Below, piece after piece: positions 27,225-36,993 of a DNA stretch of 64,000 bases (its first letter is position 1; each line of letters opens with the position of its first letter). The DNA is from Bradyrhizobium erythrophlei. Its GTDB lineage: Bacteria; Pseudomonadota; Alphaproteobacteria; Rhizobiales; Xanthobacteraceae. A program made the position numbers and the translations under genes. Location of the stretch: the NCBI RefSeq assembly GCF_900129425.1, contig NZ_LT670817.1, positions 1,984,001 to 2,048,000 on the forward strand, in the 5' to 3' direction. Under the pieces are notes generated by a model. It searched no databases, was not told where the DNA came from, and worked only from the letters and a program-made list of their open reading frames with translations.

Positions 27225-28040
27225 TTGGCTCTCCCTTGTGCGTGCGACAGCATCCGGTGCTGCCACTGACACAAGCCCGCGATAGGCCGGGCGCGGGCGG
27301 GGAGGCAATACGAATCGGGTAGGGCGGGTCGACCTCTTTGCGAACGCATAATGCTGGTGCCGCGAGCTCGCGAAGGGGCGAGCTGGAGCATGTCAGATCA
27401 GGCGATGTTCACTCCCGCATTGATCGCTCTCAGTGGCGCCGAAGTCGAGCCGATACTGAGCAATGTTGTGGCTCTCTTTGCGCCTGTCAGATCACAAGAT
27501 GATCGTACCCGATGATGCAGTAGCGAAAGCCCAATCCATCGGTTCCAACTCCAGTATTTCCGAGCCAATCGGGAATTGTACCGCAAGACTGTATGGAACT
27601 TCTCTGGCAGCTCAATGCCGCCCCCGGCGTATCGCGGACGCGGCCGGAGTGGCTACTAATCTGCCTCCAGTGCTCGTTCGATCGGTATCCGTAACGCCTA
27701 TGGTTGATGGATTGTCGACGAGAGCTCGATCGCCCCGAAGTTTCTGACCGGCTGGAATAACGCGTCATGGCCGCGTGAAAAACGCGCGCAAAATCCTTTG
27801 ACTTGAGGCAGCGCAGGATTCGCTCTGGTTTCATCCAAATGTGCGATTGGCGGTTCCCGCCCGGTCTGGGGAAGGATCGGGGGTCAAGCAAATTTATCTA
27901 TCCAATTAAAGTGAAACAGGAATATTCATTCTGGGATTCCAGGGGTCACCTCGTGGTTACCGGGCCAGCCGAAACTTGAGCTTCCCGGAGCGAATGACTC
28001 GCCTGGGATTCGGCAACTCAGACAAGAAGGTAAGGAAGTG
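27225..28040. other. gene-less stretch, about 800 bp
   Basis: No supported gene, RNA or repeat was found. Short frames exist on both strands but none resembles a protein. The last 80 bp before the methyltransferase include a purine-rich ribosome site (AAGGTAAGGAA) and presumably its promoter. Confidence 0.5.
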
Positions 28041-29384
28041 ATGGCTTACGAATCGAACCTGGCGACCAACGCCGGGTTGATCGAGGTTCAAATCGAATAT
28101 CGCGCGGTGGCAGAACTCATCCTGGATTCGCGGAACCCGCGGCAGCATTCCCAGCGCCAGGTCAATCAGCTCGCGGATTCCATCCGGGAGTTTGGTTTCG
28201 TGATGCCCGTGGTGGCGGACGGGAGAGGTCAGGTAGTCATCGGCCATGGACGGGTTTTGGCAGCAAAAAAACTCAAGATGCCGCGCATACCGGTTGTCGA
28301 GATCCGGCATCTCTCGCCGGCACAGCTGAAGGCACTTCGGATTGCGGACAACAAGCTGGCGCAGAACGCTCATTGGGATGAGCGGCTGCTCGGTGAGAGC
28401 CTCCTTGAGTTGAAAGAGCTCGACCGGGATTTTGATCTGTCAATCACCGGGTTCAGCCTGCCCGAGATCGATTTGGCGATCCAAAAACTCAGTGAGGCGG
28501 CTGTCGAGGACAACGATGATGCCAGCTCGGTGACGGGGGTGCCGGTCTGCCATGTCGGCGATGTCTGGAGGCTCGGGGGCCATAACGTCCATTGCGGCGA
28601 TGCAACGTCCGAGGCTGCTTTTGCGAGATTGATGACAGACGGCCGCGCGAACGTCGTCTTCATTGACCCCCCTTACAATGTTCGCATCGATGGCCACGTA
28701 TCCGGCAACGGAAAGGTCCGCCATCGCGAGTTCGCGCAGGGGTCCGGAGAGCTCAGCCGAGAAGAGTTTATTCGCTTTCTGGCCGGTAGCTGTGCCCTCC
28801 TTAAGAACTACAGCAAAGACGGCGCGATCCACTTCGTGTGCATGGATTGGAAGCACCTCGATGAACTTCTCGAAGCCGGTCGCGAGGTCTATGCCGAACT
28901 GAAGAACATCGTGGCCTGGGTCAAGAGCACGGCCGGCATGGGATCGCTTTATCGATCGCAGCATGAATTGATCTGTGTCTTTAAGTCAGGCACCGGGCGG
29001 CACATCAACAACATCGAGCTCGGCAAGAATGGCCGCAACCGCACCAACGTGTGGCAGTATGACAGCGCCGGTACCCAAGCGCGCAAGGGCAATAATGTCC
29101 TGGAGCTGCACCCGACGGTCAAGCCGGTTCGGCTGGTGATGGACGCGCTGCTTGATTGCTCGAACCGCGGCGATATCGTCCTGGATTGCTTTCTGGGTAG
29201 CGGCACCACACTGCTCGCCGCCGAACGCACCGACCGCATCTGTCGCGGGATCGAGCTTGATCCGCTGTATGTCGATACGGCGATCCGCCGCTGGCAGAAT
29301 CTGACGGGCCGGGATGCGGTCCGGGTATCGGACGGCAAGCTCTTTCGCGACATCGAAGCTGAAAAGGAACAGGTCGATGAGTGA
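28041..29384 (+). CDS. ParB-domain DNA methyltransferase
   Basis: The 447-residue protein starts with a ParB-like domain (about 10-110: YRAVAELILDSRNPRQHS, SIREFGFVMPVV, VIGHGRVLAAKKL). An N4/N6 methyltransferase of the beta class follows, with FIDPPYNV (motif IV) ahead of LDCFLGSGTT (motif I) and a final CRGIELDPLYV. It should methylate adenine or cytosine at a specific site; the ParB-like part may provide DNA contacts. No restriction enzyme gene is adjacent. This gene and its DUF5681 neighbours are typical of prophages and integrative elements. Confidence 0.88.
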   Translation: MAYESNLATNAGLIEVQIEYRAVAELILDSRNPRQHSQRQVNQLADSIREFGFVMPVVADGRGQVVIGHGRVLAAKKLKMPRIPVVEIRHLSPAQLKALRIADNKLAQNAHWDERLLGESLLELKELDRDFDLSITGFSLPEIDLAIQKLSEAAVEDNDDASSVTGVPVCHVGDVWRLGGHNVHCGDATSEAAFARLMTDGRANVVFIDPPYNVRIDGHVSGNGKVRHREFAQGSGELSREEFIRFLAGSCALLKNYSKDGAIHFVCMDWKHLDELLEAGREVYAELKNIVAWVKSTAGMGSLYRSQHELICVFKSGTGRHINNIELGKNGRNRTNVWQYDSAGTQARKGNNVLELHPTVKPVRLVMDALLDCSNRGDIVLDCFLGSGTTLLAAERTDRICRGIELDPLYVDTAIRRWQNLTGRDAVRVSDGKLFRDIEAEKEQVDE

Positions 29385-29772
29385 TGAGAAGAACGACTAC
29401 GAAGTCGGATACAAAAGGCCACCGGTCGCGACCCGCTTCAAGAAGGGGCAGTCCGGCAATCCTAGCGGAAAGCCTAAAAAGATTTCTCAGGAGCTCGACC
29501 CCGGAAAAATTCTGCAGTCGATCGACAACGAAGAAATGATCGTCAAGATCGATGGCAGGGGAAAACGCATGCGAAAGGCAGAGATTAACTTTCGACAGTT
29601 GTTCAACAAAGCAATCAAAGGGAGCCTCACCGACGCGAGGCTCATCGCGAAGATGGCCGCAAAATACTTCGGTCCTGAAGCTGAGGGGCCCTCCGAGACC
29701 GAGTTCATTATTGTACCGGACAAAGAATTTGCCAAGCCGAAACCAAACACTGATAGCAAAGGAAGGGAATGA
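29377..29772 (+). CDS. DUF5681 protein 1
   Basis: The 131-residue protein begins MSDEKNDYEVGYKRPP and has the DUF5681 hallmark TRFKKGQSGNPSGKP, a basic glycine-rich strip that probably binds nucleic acid. A helical region with RQLFNKAIKGSLTDARLIAKM follows. Its start overlaps the end of the methyltransferase by 8 bp and its stop overlaps the next gene as ATGA, so the three are one operon. Confidence 0.82.
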   Translation: MSDEKNDYEVGYKRPPVATRFKKGQSGNPSGKPKKISQELDPGKILQSIDNEEMIVKIDGRGKRMRKAEINFRQLFNKAIKGSLTDARLIAKMAAKYFGPEAEGPSETEFIIVPDKEFAKPKPNTDSKGRE

Positions 29773-30104
29773 ACAAAGGAAACCGAAATCCCCCAAAAAG
29801 CACTCAGTTCAAAAAGGGCCGCTCAGGTAATCCAAAAGGTCGACCCAGACAAACCGTGCGGCAAGTCTCGACGGGATCCCAGTTTCGCAAGGTTGCCAGG
29901 GAGCAGATCTCAATCGAAATTGAGGGTACCCAACATAAGATGTCGCGATGGGACGCCTATGTACGCCAGATCTACAACATGGCGCTCAACAGGAACGGCA
30001 GCGCCGCGCGCCTGCTCGACCAGCTGCGAAGGCAATTTCCCGGCGACCTGCTTCCCGGTGATCCCGTTATTTTTCTCATCAGCGAATCCGATGCGAAGAT
30101 CTGA
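29769..30104 (+). CDS. DUF5681 protein 2
   Basis: The 111-residue paralogue has TQFKKGRSGNPKGRPRQTV near its start and a helical C-terminal half (MSRWDAYVRQIYNMAL, then SAARLLDQLRRQFPG). It is divergent from the first copy outside the basic motif, so the pair is old. It is the last gene before the first repeat copy at 30.1 kb, and so perhaps the end of the accessory island. Confidence 0.8.
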   Translation: MNKGNRNPPKSTQFKKGRSGNPKGRPRQTVRQVSTGSQFRKVAREQISIEIEGTQHKMSRWDAYVRQIYNMALNRNGSAARLLDQLRRQFPGDLLPGDPVIFLISESDAKI

Positions 30105-30136
30105 ACGGGGTTGCCAGATTCGTTTAATGGTGGCTT

Positions 30137-30203
30137 TGGAATGTCCGCTATCGAGGGGCGGAGCAGACTTAACCCGGGTGTCGGCTCATTTCCGTTTTTG
30201 ACA
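30137..30203 (+). repeat. dispersed hairpin repeat, degenerate copy 1
   Basis: It keeps the core ATGTCCGCTATCGAGGGGCGG and the tail TTCCGTTTTTGAC but lacks the left part. The family layout, from better copies, is: CCGCTTTTGGCACTTTTCGG, a short spacer, a hairpin GTCCGCT/AGCGGA around a G-rich loop, a variable spacer and a TTCCGNTTTTGACCC tail. This is the first copy in the window. Confidence 0.55.
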
Positions 30204-30305
30204 GCCATATGAGACATTGTGTCTGCCGCAGCTTGCACTGCCCGCGGCCATTAAGGTCAGCGGGCAGTCAATTTCCCTCCACCTGGCGGCACTACGCATT
30301 GAGGG

Positions 30306-32126
30306 TCACAACTTCGACAGCTCCAGCTGCTGTCGGTCGCCAATCCACGTCTTGGCAAGGTCCGCTTCCAGTTTGCTCGCTTGGTCGGCCTTGCCGCGCG
30401 CCTTATAGAGTTCGGCAAGCCCGTACCTTGACCAGCCGTTGCTGGGGGCGCGCTTGAGCGCGCGCTGGAACTGCTCCTCCGCTTCGTCGAGTCGGCCCGC
30501 CTGCATCAGCGCGACTGCGAGCGACTGCCGCACCGGGTAATACCAGTAGGGCGGCTCCATGTAGGGCAGCCCGTCCTGCAGCGCAGCCGCCCGCTCGAAC
30601 CGCTCAATCGCTCCAGCCTTGTCGCCCTGACGCTGCGCGACGCGGCCTTCGATGACAGTGCGCGCCAGTGCCAGCACGTCCTGTGCCGGAACGCCCGAGG
30701 ATTTGAGCAACGTGAAATCCCCGCCCTCGAGGGCTGCGATCGCATTCGCTTCCGCCTTGGCGGCGGTAAAATCGCCTTGCGCCGCGTTGGCAATGCCGCG
30801 AGCGTAGTGCCACATGGCCTTGACATACGGAATGGCGTCGCCGGGATCGGGGAGCGCCAGAACGGTGGCGGAAGGGCTGAACAGCGCATGGGCGAAGTAA
30901 GGCGCCGCCTTGACCGGCTGCACCAGCGCGATGCCACGCGCGACCTCGTCGGGGATGAGGCCGCCCAGCTTCTCGGCCGCCGCGATGACGGTGGGTCCAT
31001 CACCAGCCATCTGGGCAGACGCCAGCACGAAATGGACGTTGTGCGGGTAGTACCCGAGGCGGTACACGCCCATGGGCGCATTGGTCGCCGCCAGATATTT
31101 TTCGTCCACCCCGATCGCCGTCTTGTTCTCGGCCAGCGCGTCAAGATAGCGCCCGACCCGGTAGTAGATGTGGCTCGGCATATGCACGAGGTGGCCGGCG
31201 CCGGGAATGGCCCCCCGCAGCCGGTCCGCATAGGGCTCGGCACGCTCCGGCCGGTCCGACGCCTCCACCGCGTGGATGTAATAGTGCATCGCGCCCGGAT
31301 GGTTCGGGTCGCGCGCCAGCACGCGTTCGAGCGTCGGCACGATGGGGCCGCTTTGCTCGTTTGGTGCGTGGCCGCCGGGCTGCCAGTAATTCCACGGGCT
31401 GAGGTCCATCACCGATTCGGCGTAGAGCACCGCGATCTCGTTGTCGTCCGGGAACTGCGCCGCGACCTTCTCCATGGCTGACGCATACGCGGCATCGAGC
31501 TGCACCCGGTCTGCCCTCGCGTCCTTGGCGTAGCGGGTCGAGACCGCCGCAATCAGCGCCTGCTCGCGCGGGGTCGCCTTGGGGGCGAGCATGAGCGCCT
31601 TCTCGGCTGCCGCGAAGGCCGGCGCCACCGCGTCTTCCTGCATCGGCAGATTGATGTTGGGCCCGAGCACCAGCGCTTCGCCCCAGAAGCACATGGCGCA
31701 GTCGGGATCGAGCTTCTGCGCCTTGCGGAAGGCGCGCTGCGCCTCGCTGTGATTGAACGCGTAGGTGAGCCGGAGCCCTTGATTGAAATAGGACTGCGCC
31801 GGCTCGTTCGCGGTCGTGATCCTGTACGTCACCCCGCCGAGCCCCTCCCACAACGGCGGATCTGTGTCGGCGAAAGCGGCCGCCGGCGAGGCGGCCTGCA
31901 TTTCCGCTTGCGGCACCTCCGTGCGTGTCTGGGCCAATCGCAGCATGGCCCGGGTTACGTCGGCCGACCCATGACAGACGGCGATGTCGGTGCCGAGCTG
32001 TCGATCAGTAGCGGCGGCGACGACTATGCTGTCGGTCGGGCCGCCGCCCACGGCGAACGGTGCAAACAAGCCGCCCACGGCCGCACCTGCGACGAGAAGC
32101 GGCGGCAAGGGAAAAATCACCCGCAT
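30306..32126 (-). CDS. exported TPR repeat protein
   Basis: The start at MRVIFPLPP is preceded by GGAGGG five bases upstream; an ATG at 32138 overlaps that ribosome site and is rejected. A hydrophobic N-terminus suggests export. TPR units are clear around residues 105-160 (NHSEAQRAFRKAQKLDPDC) and at the C-terminus (LDEAEEQFQRALKRAPSN). The middle contains conserved histidine-rich stretches (MHYYIHAVEASD and HMPSHIYYRVGRY) typical of this family of bacterial TPR proteins. Function is unknown, probably protein-protein contacts in the periplasm. Confidence 0.85.
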   Translation of the reverse strand: MRVIFPLPPLLVAGAAVGGLFAPFAVGGGPTDSIVVAAATDRQLGTDIAVCHGSADVTRAMLRLAQTRTEVPQAEMQAASPAAAFADTDPPLWEGLGGVTYRITTANEPAQSYFNQGLRLTYAFNHSEAQRAFRKAQKLDPDCAMCFWGEALVLGPNINLPMQEDAVAPAFAAAEKALMLAPKATPREQALIAAVSTRYAKDARADRVQLDAAYASAMEKVAAQFPDDNEIAVLYAESVMDLSPWNYWQPGGHAPNEQSGPIVPTLERVLARDPNHPGAMHYYIHAVEASDRPERAEPYADRLRGAIPGAGHLVHMPSHIYYRVGRYLDALAENKTAIGVDEKYLAATNAPMGVYRLGYYPHNVHFVLASAQMAGDGPTVIAAAEKLGGLIPDEVARGIALVQPVKAAPYFAHALFSPSATVLALPDPGDAIPYVKAMWHYARGIANAAQGDFTAAKAEANAIAALEGGDFTLLKSSGVPAQDVLALARTVIEGRVAQRQGDKAGAIERFERAAALQDGLPYMEPPYWYYPVRQSLAVALMQAGRLDEAEEQFQRALKRAPSNGWSRYGLAELYKARGKADQASKLEADLAKTWIGDRQQLELSKL

Positions 32127-32315
32127 GATGCCCTCCAAGCTGATTGATGATGGAGCTCAGGCGGAGCGCGGCGCCGTGAGCGGTGCGCGACCGCCGGGGC
32201 AGGCACGCAGCCTACTCCTCGCAGGCCGCCACGGCAATGAAACGGTGCATTTTGGCAAGGGCATCCGCGTTCCGCGCCCCGCGGGCGCGATGTCGGCCAA
32301 TGGCCCCAAGCAGCG

Positions 32316-32525
32316 GTGGGGGGATGTCGCGCATGTGACCTTCACGAGATCGTAGAAATCAAGGTCGGTGAGCTGTCTTGGAGGACGGATGCTCGTCTCA
32401 AATCGAACCCTGATAAGATAATCATCGTGTTCGATGGACCGCTGGGATACACGCGTACGATAGCGAGGCGCGAAGATGTAGCAGCGGCGATTACCGAGTT
32501 CACCAATCGATTTGGACTGAAATAG
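32316..32525 (+). CDS. small hypothetical protein
   Basis: The frame encodes KSNPDKIIIVFDGPLGYTRT and EDVAAAITEFTNRFGLK, which read like real protein (a buried strand followed by amphipathic helices). The N-terminal 20 residues are less convincing, so the start is uncertain and it may be a fragment. No family recognised. Confidence 0.35.
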   Translation: MGGCRACDLHEIVEIKVGELSWRTDARLKSNPDKIIIVFDGPLGYTRTIARREDVAAAITEFTNRFGLK

Positions 32526-32540
32526 TTGCCGTGGGACAGG

Positions 32541-32662
32541 TCGGCTTATGGCACGTTTGAGACATGCCGGCGGACAGTGACGATGTCTGTTCTCAGGGGT
32601 AGAGCGGAAGTCGTCGGTACACGCCCAACCCGACGCGATTGACCCCAACCGGACATTCGTGC
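32541..32662 (+). repeat. dispersed hairpin repeat, copy 2
   Basis: An intact, uninterrupted copy: TCGGCTTATGGCAC at the left, GATGTCTGTTCTCAGGGGTA then AGCGGA in the hairpin, and TTGACCCC with AACCGGACAT at the right. It shows what the target of the intron looks like when empty. Confidence 0.7.
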
Positions 32663-32812
32663 CAGCCGGCGAGCGTTCCACCACCTCACCACGGCGGTGC
32701 GGACAGATCGCATGCGCGCAGCGCGTGGGGTAGCAAATCTCTACCAATGCAGTCCTCAAGGTCTGCCCTGTAATCGGCCTCAGACAAAGGACGGAATGCG
32801 ATGCCGATCTAG

Positions 32813-33724
32813 TCACGGAGCCTTCCGGCCCTTGCTGGACATCTGGGCGCTCAAGTCATCGATTCTCGAAAGGAATAGTTTCAGGATCGGCGATCTATTC
32901 GCCTTGTTGTAGCCGACAACCAAGTCGATCGTTGGGGCATCTCCTCGGATCGGACGGCTGGTTACGGACCAAGGAAGAAGATTATTTGGGTAGGCAGGCA
33001 GAAGCGCTACGGCGCCGGTCGACGCGATCATGGACATCGCATGGGTAATGTTGTCCACTTCGTGGGCCGGAACGATAGCCAGTCCGGACCGCTTCAAGTA
33101 GTCCTCGATCACAGCGCGCGAGGTCGGGGCCGTCTTCGATGGTATGATGAATGTTTCGCCCACGATCTCTCGCAGATCGACGGCGTCATGCCCGGCAAGG
33201 CGGTGGTCGCTGGGGAGCATGACGACGAATGGCTCCGTAATCACACGCCTGTAAATCAGATCGTCCGCCCGCTCTTCCGGCCGCATGAACGCGGCGTCAA
33301 GCCTGCCCCGCATCAAGGCGTCAGCGAGGTCCGGGGAATTCTGGCTAGAGACCGTGACCTCTATATTGGACAGTTCATCGTGAAGGATGCGCATCGCTTC
33401 AGGCAACCAATCTATTTCCTTCCCCGTGAGACACCCTAGAGCGAAGGTCGGCTTGGCGGGTTGAGCCGCCCGCCGCGCTGCTTCCTTGGCTGCCTCTGCC
33501 TGGGTGAGCGCCAGCCGTGCATGGTCGAGAAAGGCCTTGCCAGCGGCGGTCAATTCGATGCCGTGCACGCTGCGGCTCATGAGCTGAACGCCAACCTCGT
33601 ATTCGAGATCGCGGATTTGGCGGCTGAGGGAAGGCTGCGCCGTGTGCAGCCTTTTCTCAGCCGCGACCGTCAGGCTGCCTTCCTCGGCGACCGCTATGAA
33701 AAAGCGAAGGTGCCGTAGCTCCAT
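32813..33724 (-). CDS. LysR-family transcriptional regulator
   Basis: The 303-residue protein begins MELRHLRFFIAVAEEGSLTV, with the winged helix SFT-type recognition region TAQPSLSRQIRDLE. The substrate-binding domain starts about residue 90 (FALGCLTGKEI). It is divergent from the SDR gene at 33905 with about 180 bp between, the classical arrangement for a LysR regulator and its target. The upstream methionine at 33817 is not used because the family begins at MELRHL. The small-molecule inducer is not predictable. Confidence 0.92.
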   Translation of the reverse strand: MELRHLRFFIAVAEEGSLTVAAEKRLHTAQPSLSRQIRDLEYEVGVQLMSRSVHGIELTAAGKAFLDHARLALTQAEAAKEAARRAAQPAKPTFALGCLTGKEIDWLPEAMRILHDELSNIEVTVSSQNSPDLADALMRGRLDAAFMRPEERADDLIYRRVITEPFVVMLPSDHRLAGHDAVDLREIVGETFIIPSKTAPTSRAVIEDYLKRSGLAIVPAHEVDNITHAMSMIASTGAVALLPAYPNNLLPWSVTSRPIRGDAPTIDLVVGYNKANRSPILKLFLSRIDDLSAQMSSKGRKAP

Positions 33725-33904
33725 AGCGCTCCCCATATCTCCTAGGCATGCCGCCAAGCTTACAAAGTCTTTTTCGCGGGCGCCAGAGGAGACTACATGG
33801 CTTTCAACGAAAGGCACTTGCGACTGTTCTCGGTCTCTAGGCCGCGGCCAGACGTTCCACTTCCATACTCTTCCGGTAGGGCATCAAAATTGAGAGGATT
33901 ACAA

Positions 33905-34651
33905 ATGAGCAACCCAGTCATATTGATCACCGGTGGGCTTACGGGCATCGGGCGCGCCGCCGCCGTCGCTTTCGCCAAGAAGGGCGCGAAGGTGGTCGTT
34001 GCCGGTCGGCGTGATGAGGCCGGAAAGGCGCTCGTCAAGGAACTACGTTCTTTGGGTTCCGAGGCCGAGTTCATCAACGCCGACGTCCGCAAGGAGGATG
34101 ACGTCCGCGCCATGGTCGACAAGACCGTCGAACGGTTTGGCCGTCTCGATGTCGCGGTGAACAATGCCGGCTCCGAAGGAAAGGGTGGTCCGATCACGGA
34201 CCAGACCGCGGAAAGCTTTGACGCGACGTTCGAGACCAACGTCCTCGGCGTGGTCCTGAGCATGAAGCACGAAGTGCGTGCCATGCAGGCCCAGGGGAGC
34301 GGCAGCATCATCAATATCTCATCGACGTACGGACACCGTGGCGCGGCTTTCGCCTCGATCTACGTCGGCGCCAAGCATGCCGTCGAAGGCATCACCAAGT
34401 CGGTGGCGCTCGAACTCGCCAAGTCGGGCATTCGCGTGAATGCCGTCGCGCCCGGGCCCACGGACACCGGCATGCTGACCCGCTTCACCGGTACGTCAGA
34501 GAACAAGGCTGCCTTGGCGAAGCAAGTTCCGCTCGATCGTCTCGGCCTCTCCGAGGAAGTCGCCGACGGCATCCTCTTTCTCGGGTCGGACGGAGCCAAG
34601 TGGATTACGGGCGAGATCCTCAACGTCGACGGCGGCATGACCGCCAACTGA
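33905..34651 (+). CDS. SDR-family oxidoreductase
   Basis: A 248-residue classical short-chain dehydrogenase. The nucleotide site GGLTGIGRA is at residues 10-18, then NNAG, ISSTY with the catalytic serine, YVGAKHA with the tyrosine and lysine, and the end WITGEILNVDGG. The start was set at MSNPVILITGG with GAGAGGA upstream. It is the first gene of a run that includes a GlcG-like gene, a hydrolase and a second SDR, probably under control of the divergent LysR. The substrate is unknown. Confidence 0.92.
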   Translation: MSNPVILITGGLTGIGRAAAVAFAKKGAKVVVAGRRDEAGKALVKELRSLGSEAEFINADVRKEDDVRAMVDKTVERFGRLDVAVNNAGSEGKGGPITDQTAESFDATFETNVLGVVLSMKHEVRAMQAQGSGSIINISSTYGHRGAAFASIYVGAKHAVEGITKSVALELAKSGIRVNAVAPGPTDTGMLTRFTGTSENKAALAKQVPLDRLGLSEEVADGILFLGSDGAKWITGEILNVDGGMTAN

Positions 34652-34722
34652 TCCTGTCCGGGCGCAACTATTACGACCCACGCCCGATCGATGCACAATA
34701 CAAATCAAGTGGAGGGAGTCCA

Positions 34723-35156
34723 ATGGCTAACGTGGTGAAGAAACACAGTATCTCTACCGAGCCCAGAAAATGGTGGATCTAGCGGTGGCGAAAGCCAGAG
34801 AACTTGGCGTTACCGAGAACGTAGCGGTTCTCGATGACGGCGGTAATCTCAAGGCCTTTAGCCGGATGGATGGAGCCCCGATCCTTTCGATCGAGATCGC
34901 GCAGAACAAAGCTTATACGGCGCTGTTCGGCGTCTCCACGCAGGATTTTTTCAACTTCATCCAAGGCGACCCGTCGCTTTTGGCCGGCATCCCCACGCTC
35001 AGGCGTGTTGCTGCGTATGGAGGAGGGTTTCCGATCAAGGTCGACGGAGAAATTGTGGGGGCGATCGGAGTGAGCGGGGCCCCCATGGTGCAGAACGACG
35101 TCGATTGCGCGAGAGCAGCCCTGGCGCTCGTGCCCGATGCGGTGCCGGCTGAGTAA
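34723..35156 (+). pseudogene. GlcG/HbpS-like (DUF336) gene with 5' frameshift
   Basis: The expected start MANVVKKHSISTE is present at 34723 with GGAGGG upstream, but its frame ends after 19 codons. The body of the protein (KMVDLAVAKARELGVTENVA, then DGAPILSIEIAQNKAYTA, then GGGFPIKVDGEIVGAIGVSG) is in the next frame. One added base near 34762 would restore a single protein of about 145 residues. Translation could restart at the ATG at 34770, losing the first helix. The family binds small ligands or heme. Confidence 0.75.
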
Positions 35157-35169
35157 CGAGGGCGCGACC

Positions 35170-36090
35170 ATGATGATTCATAGCCGCCCAGAAATGATTC
35201 ATACCCACCAGACCGCGCCGACGCAGTTCGTCGAGGCCAACGGCATCCGCTTCGCCTATCGTCGCTTCGGCAAACCGGGTGGCGTGCCGCTCATTTTCAA
35301 CCAGCACTTCACCGGCACCATGGACCACTGGGATCCGGCGGTGACCGACGGTTTTGCCAAGGACCGCGAAGTCATCCTGTTCAACAACGCCGGTGTTTCC
35401 AGTTCCTCTGGCGAGGTACCCGCCAGGATCGAGAAAATGGGCGCCAACGCGGTGGCGTTCATCAAGGCGCTAGGACTGACGAAAGTCGATGTGCTCGGCT
35501 TTTCGATCGGCGGCTTTGTCGCGCAGGAAATCACCCTGCAGGCTCCCGATCTGGTCAGACGCCTGGTTTTGGTCGGCACCGGCCCGCGCAGCGGCGAAGG
35601 CATGGCGACCCTCACTCCAGAGGCGCAGAAAATCTTCGGTGCCACCTATGACGATCCCGATCATCTTTGGCTTCGCGTGCACTTTACACAATCCGAGCAG
35701 AGCCAGAATGCAGGACCTGAGTTCCTCAAGCGCTTCCGACTGCGCAGCGAGAACCGCGATCCCGAGGTGAACGGGACAGTCGCACCCGCCCAGATCGAGG
35801 CGATCGGCAAATGGGGCGCGCCGCAGGAGAAACCGTTCGAATATCTGAAGTCGATCCACCAGCCGACGCTGGTCGTGAACGGCGGCAAGGACGTGATCAT
35901 CTACTCCGTGAACTCGTTCATCCTGCAGCAGCAACTGCCGAACGCCCAACTCATCCTAATCACGGCTCGCAATACCAGTATCCCGAACTCTTCGTCCGCC
36001 ATGTCTCGATGTTCCTGTCGGCGGACGAGCGCCGAGGCGTATGAGGATCGAAAGCGGGCACGTTCCGCCATAGCAACAACAGGACGATGA
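35170..36090 (+). pseudogene. alpha/beta hydrolase, C-terminus frameshifted
   Basis: The hydrolase fold is clear: NNAGVSSSSGE, the nucleophile elbow GFSIGGF and a lid region with LWLRVHFTQSEQSQNAG. After LPNAQLIL the frame leaves the family. The usual end with the catalytic histidine (NHGSQYQYPELFVRHV) is still encoded just downstream but one frame off. A small deletion near 35956 explains this. The product would lack the histidine of the catalytic triad and is probably dead. Confidence 0.75.
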
Positions 36091-36092
36091 TC

Positions 36093-36839
36093 ATGGCTAC
36101 CCTGACTGGCAAAACCGCTCTCGTTACCGGCGCTTCGCGCGGCATAGGACGCGCCGGCGCACTCGCGCTCGCTGCCGCCGGCGCCCAGGTTCTCGTGCAT
36201 TACGGCCGTGGAGCGAAGGAAGCCGACGATGTTGTCGCAGAGATAACCGAGGCCGGCGGCCGAGCGGATGCCATAGCGGCCGACCTCGCCGCCGCGGACG
36301 GCGCCAGCAAGCTTGCCAGGCAGGCCCGCAGTATTGTCGGAGATCGCCTCGACATCCTTGTCGCCAATGCAGGGGTCTTGAAAGTGGCGACCATCGAGGA
36401 AACGACGGTCGAGGATTTCGATAAGCTCTTCGCAATCAACGTCCGCACACCGTTCTTTCTTGTGCAGCAGCTCCTTCCGATCCTGTCGAAGGGAAGCAGC
36501 ATCGTTTTCCTCTCGTCGCTCGCGGCGCGCGCCGTTGTTGGAACGGAACCTGCGTATGCGGCAACCAAGGGCGCCATCGACACTCTGGTGAAGCATTTCG
36601 CCTTGACCCTTGGCGGACGTGGTATCCGCGTCAATGCCGTCGCGCCCGGTGTCGTCGAGACGGACATGTTGAACTTCACCAAAACAGACGCGGGCCGCGA
36701 CTTAGCGCTGGGCATGCAGGCGCTGAAGCGCCTCGCTCAGCCCGACGACATCGGTGGCGTGATCGCCTTCCTGGCATCGGACAATGCCCGGTGGATCACC
36801 GGCGAAACCATCCACGTGGATGGCGGTTCGAAGCTCTGA
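36093..36839 (+). CDS. SDR-family oxidoreductase (second)
   Basis: A 248-residue classical short-chain dehydrogenase: GASRGIGRA, DILVANAG, FLSSLAARA, YAATKGAID and the closing WITGETIHVDGG. It is intact, unlike the two genes before it. It differs from the first SDR of the cluster and is not a recent duplicate. NAD(P)-dependent oxidation or reduction is certain in kind; the substrate is unknown. Confidence 0.9.
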   Translation: MATLTGKTALVTGASRGIGRAGALALAAAGAQVLVHYGRGAKEADDVVAEITEAGGRADAIAADLAAADGASKLARQARSIVGDRLDILVANAGVLKVATIEETTVEDFDKLFAINVRTPFFLVQQLLPILSKGSSIVFLSSLAARAVVGTEPAYAATKGAIDTLVKHFALTLGGRGIRVNAVAPGVVETDMLNFTKTDAGRDLALGMQALKRLAQPDDIGGVIAFLASDNARWITGETIHVDGGSKL

Positions 36840-36886
36840 GTTTTAACGAGAGCGATATGTACTGTCGACCCGAGGGAATAAGCGCG

Positions 36887-36973
36887 ATGAAACTCTACCA
36901 CTCCACCTGTTCGGTGACAGCTTCACCGATTGATCTTCGGGCGTCGCCGAGGGTTGCGTGCAGCGAGGATTGA
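36887..36973 (+). pseudogene. possible glutathione S-transferase N-terminal remnant
   Basis: The frame starts MKLYHSTCSVTASP, which resembles the first strand and helix of glutathione S-transferases, then loses similarity and stops after 28 codons at the edge of a repeat copy. It looks like the start of a gene cut short. Confidence 0.3.
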
Positions 36974-36993
36974 ATATTTTTGAAGGGCCGTCG

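Noticed and set aside
30777..31481. 234-codon plus-strand frame opposite the TPR protein
   Set aside because: GC-rich antisense frame; the TPR protein on the minus strand is clear.
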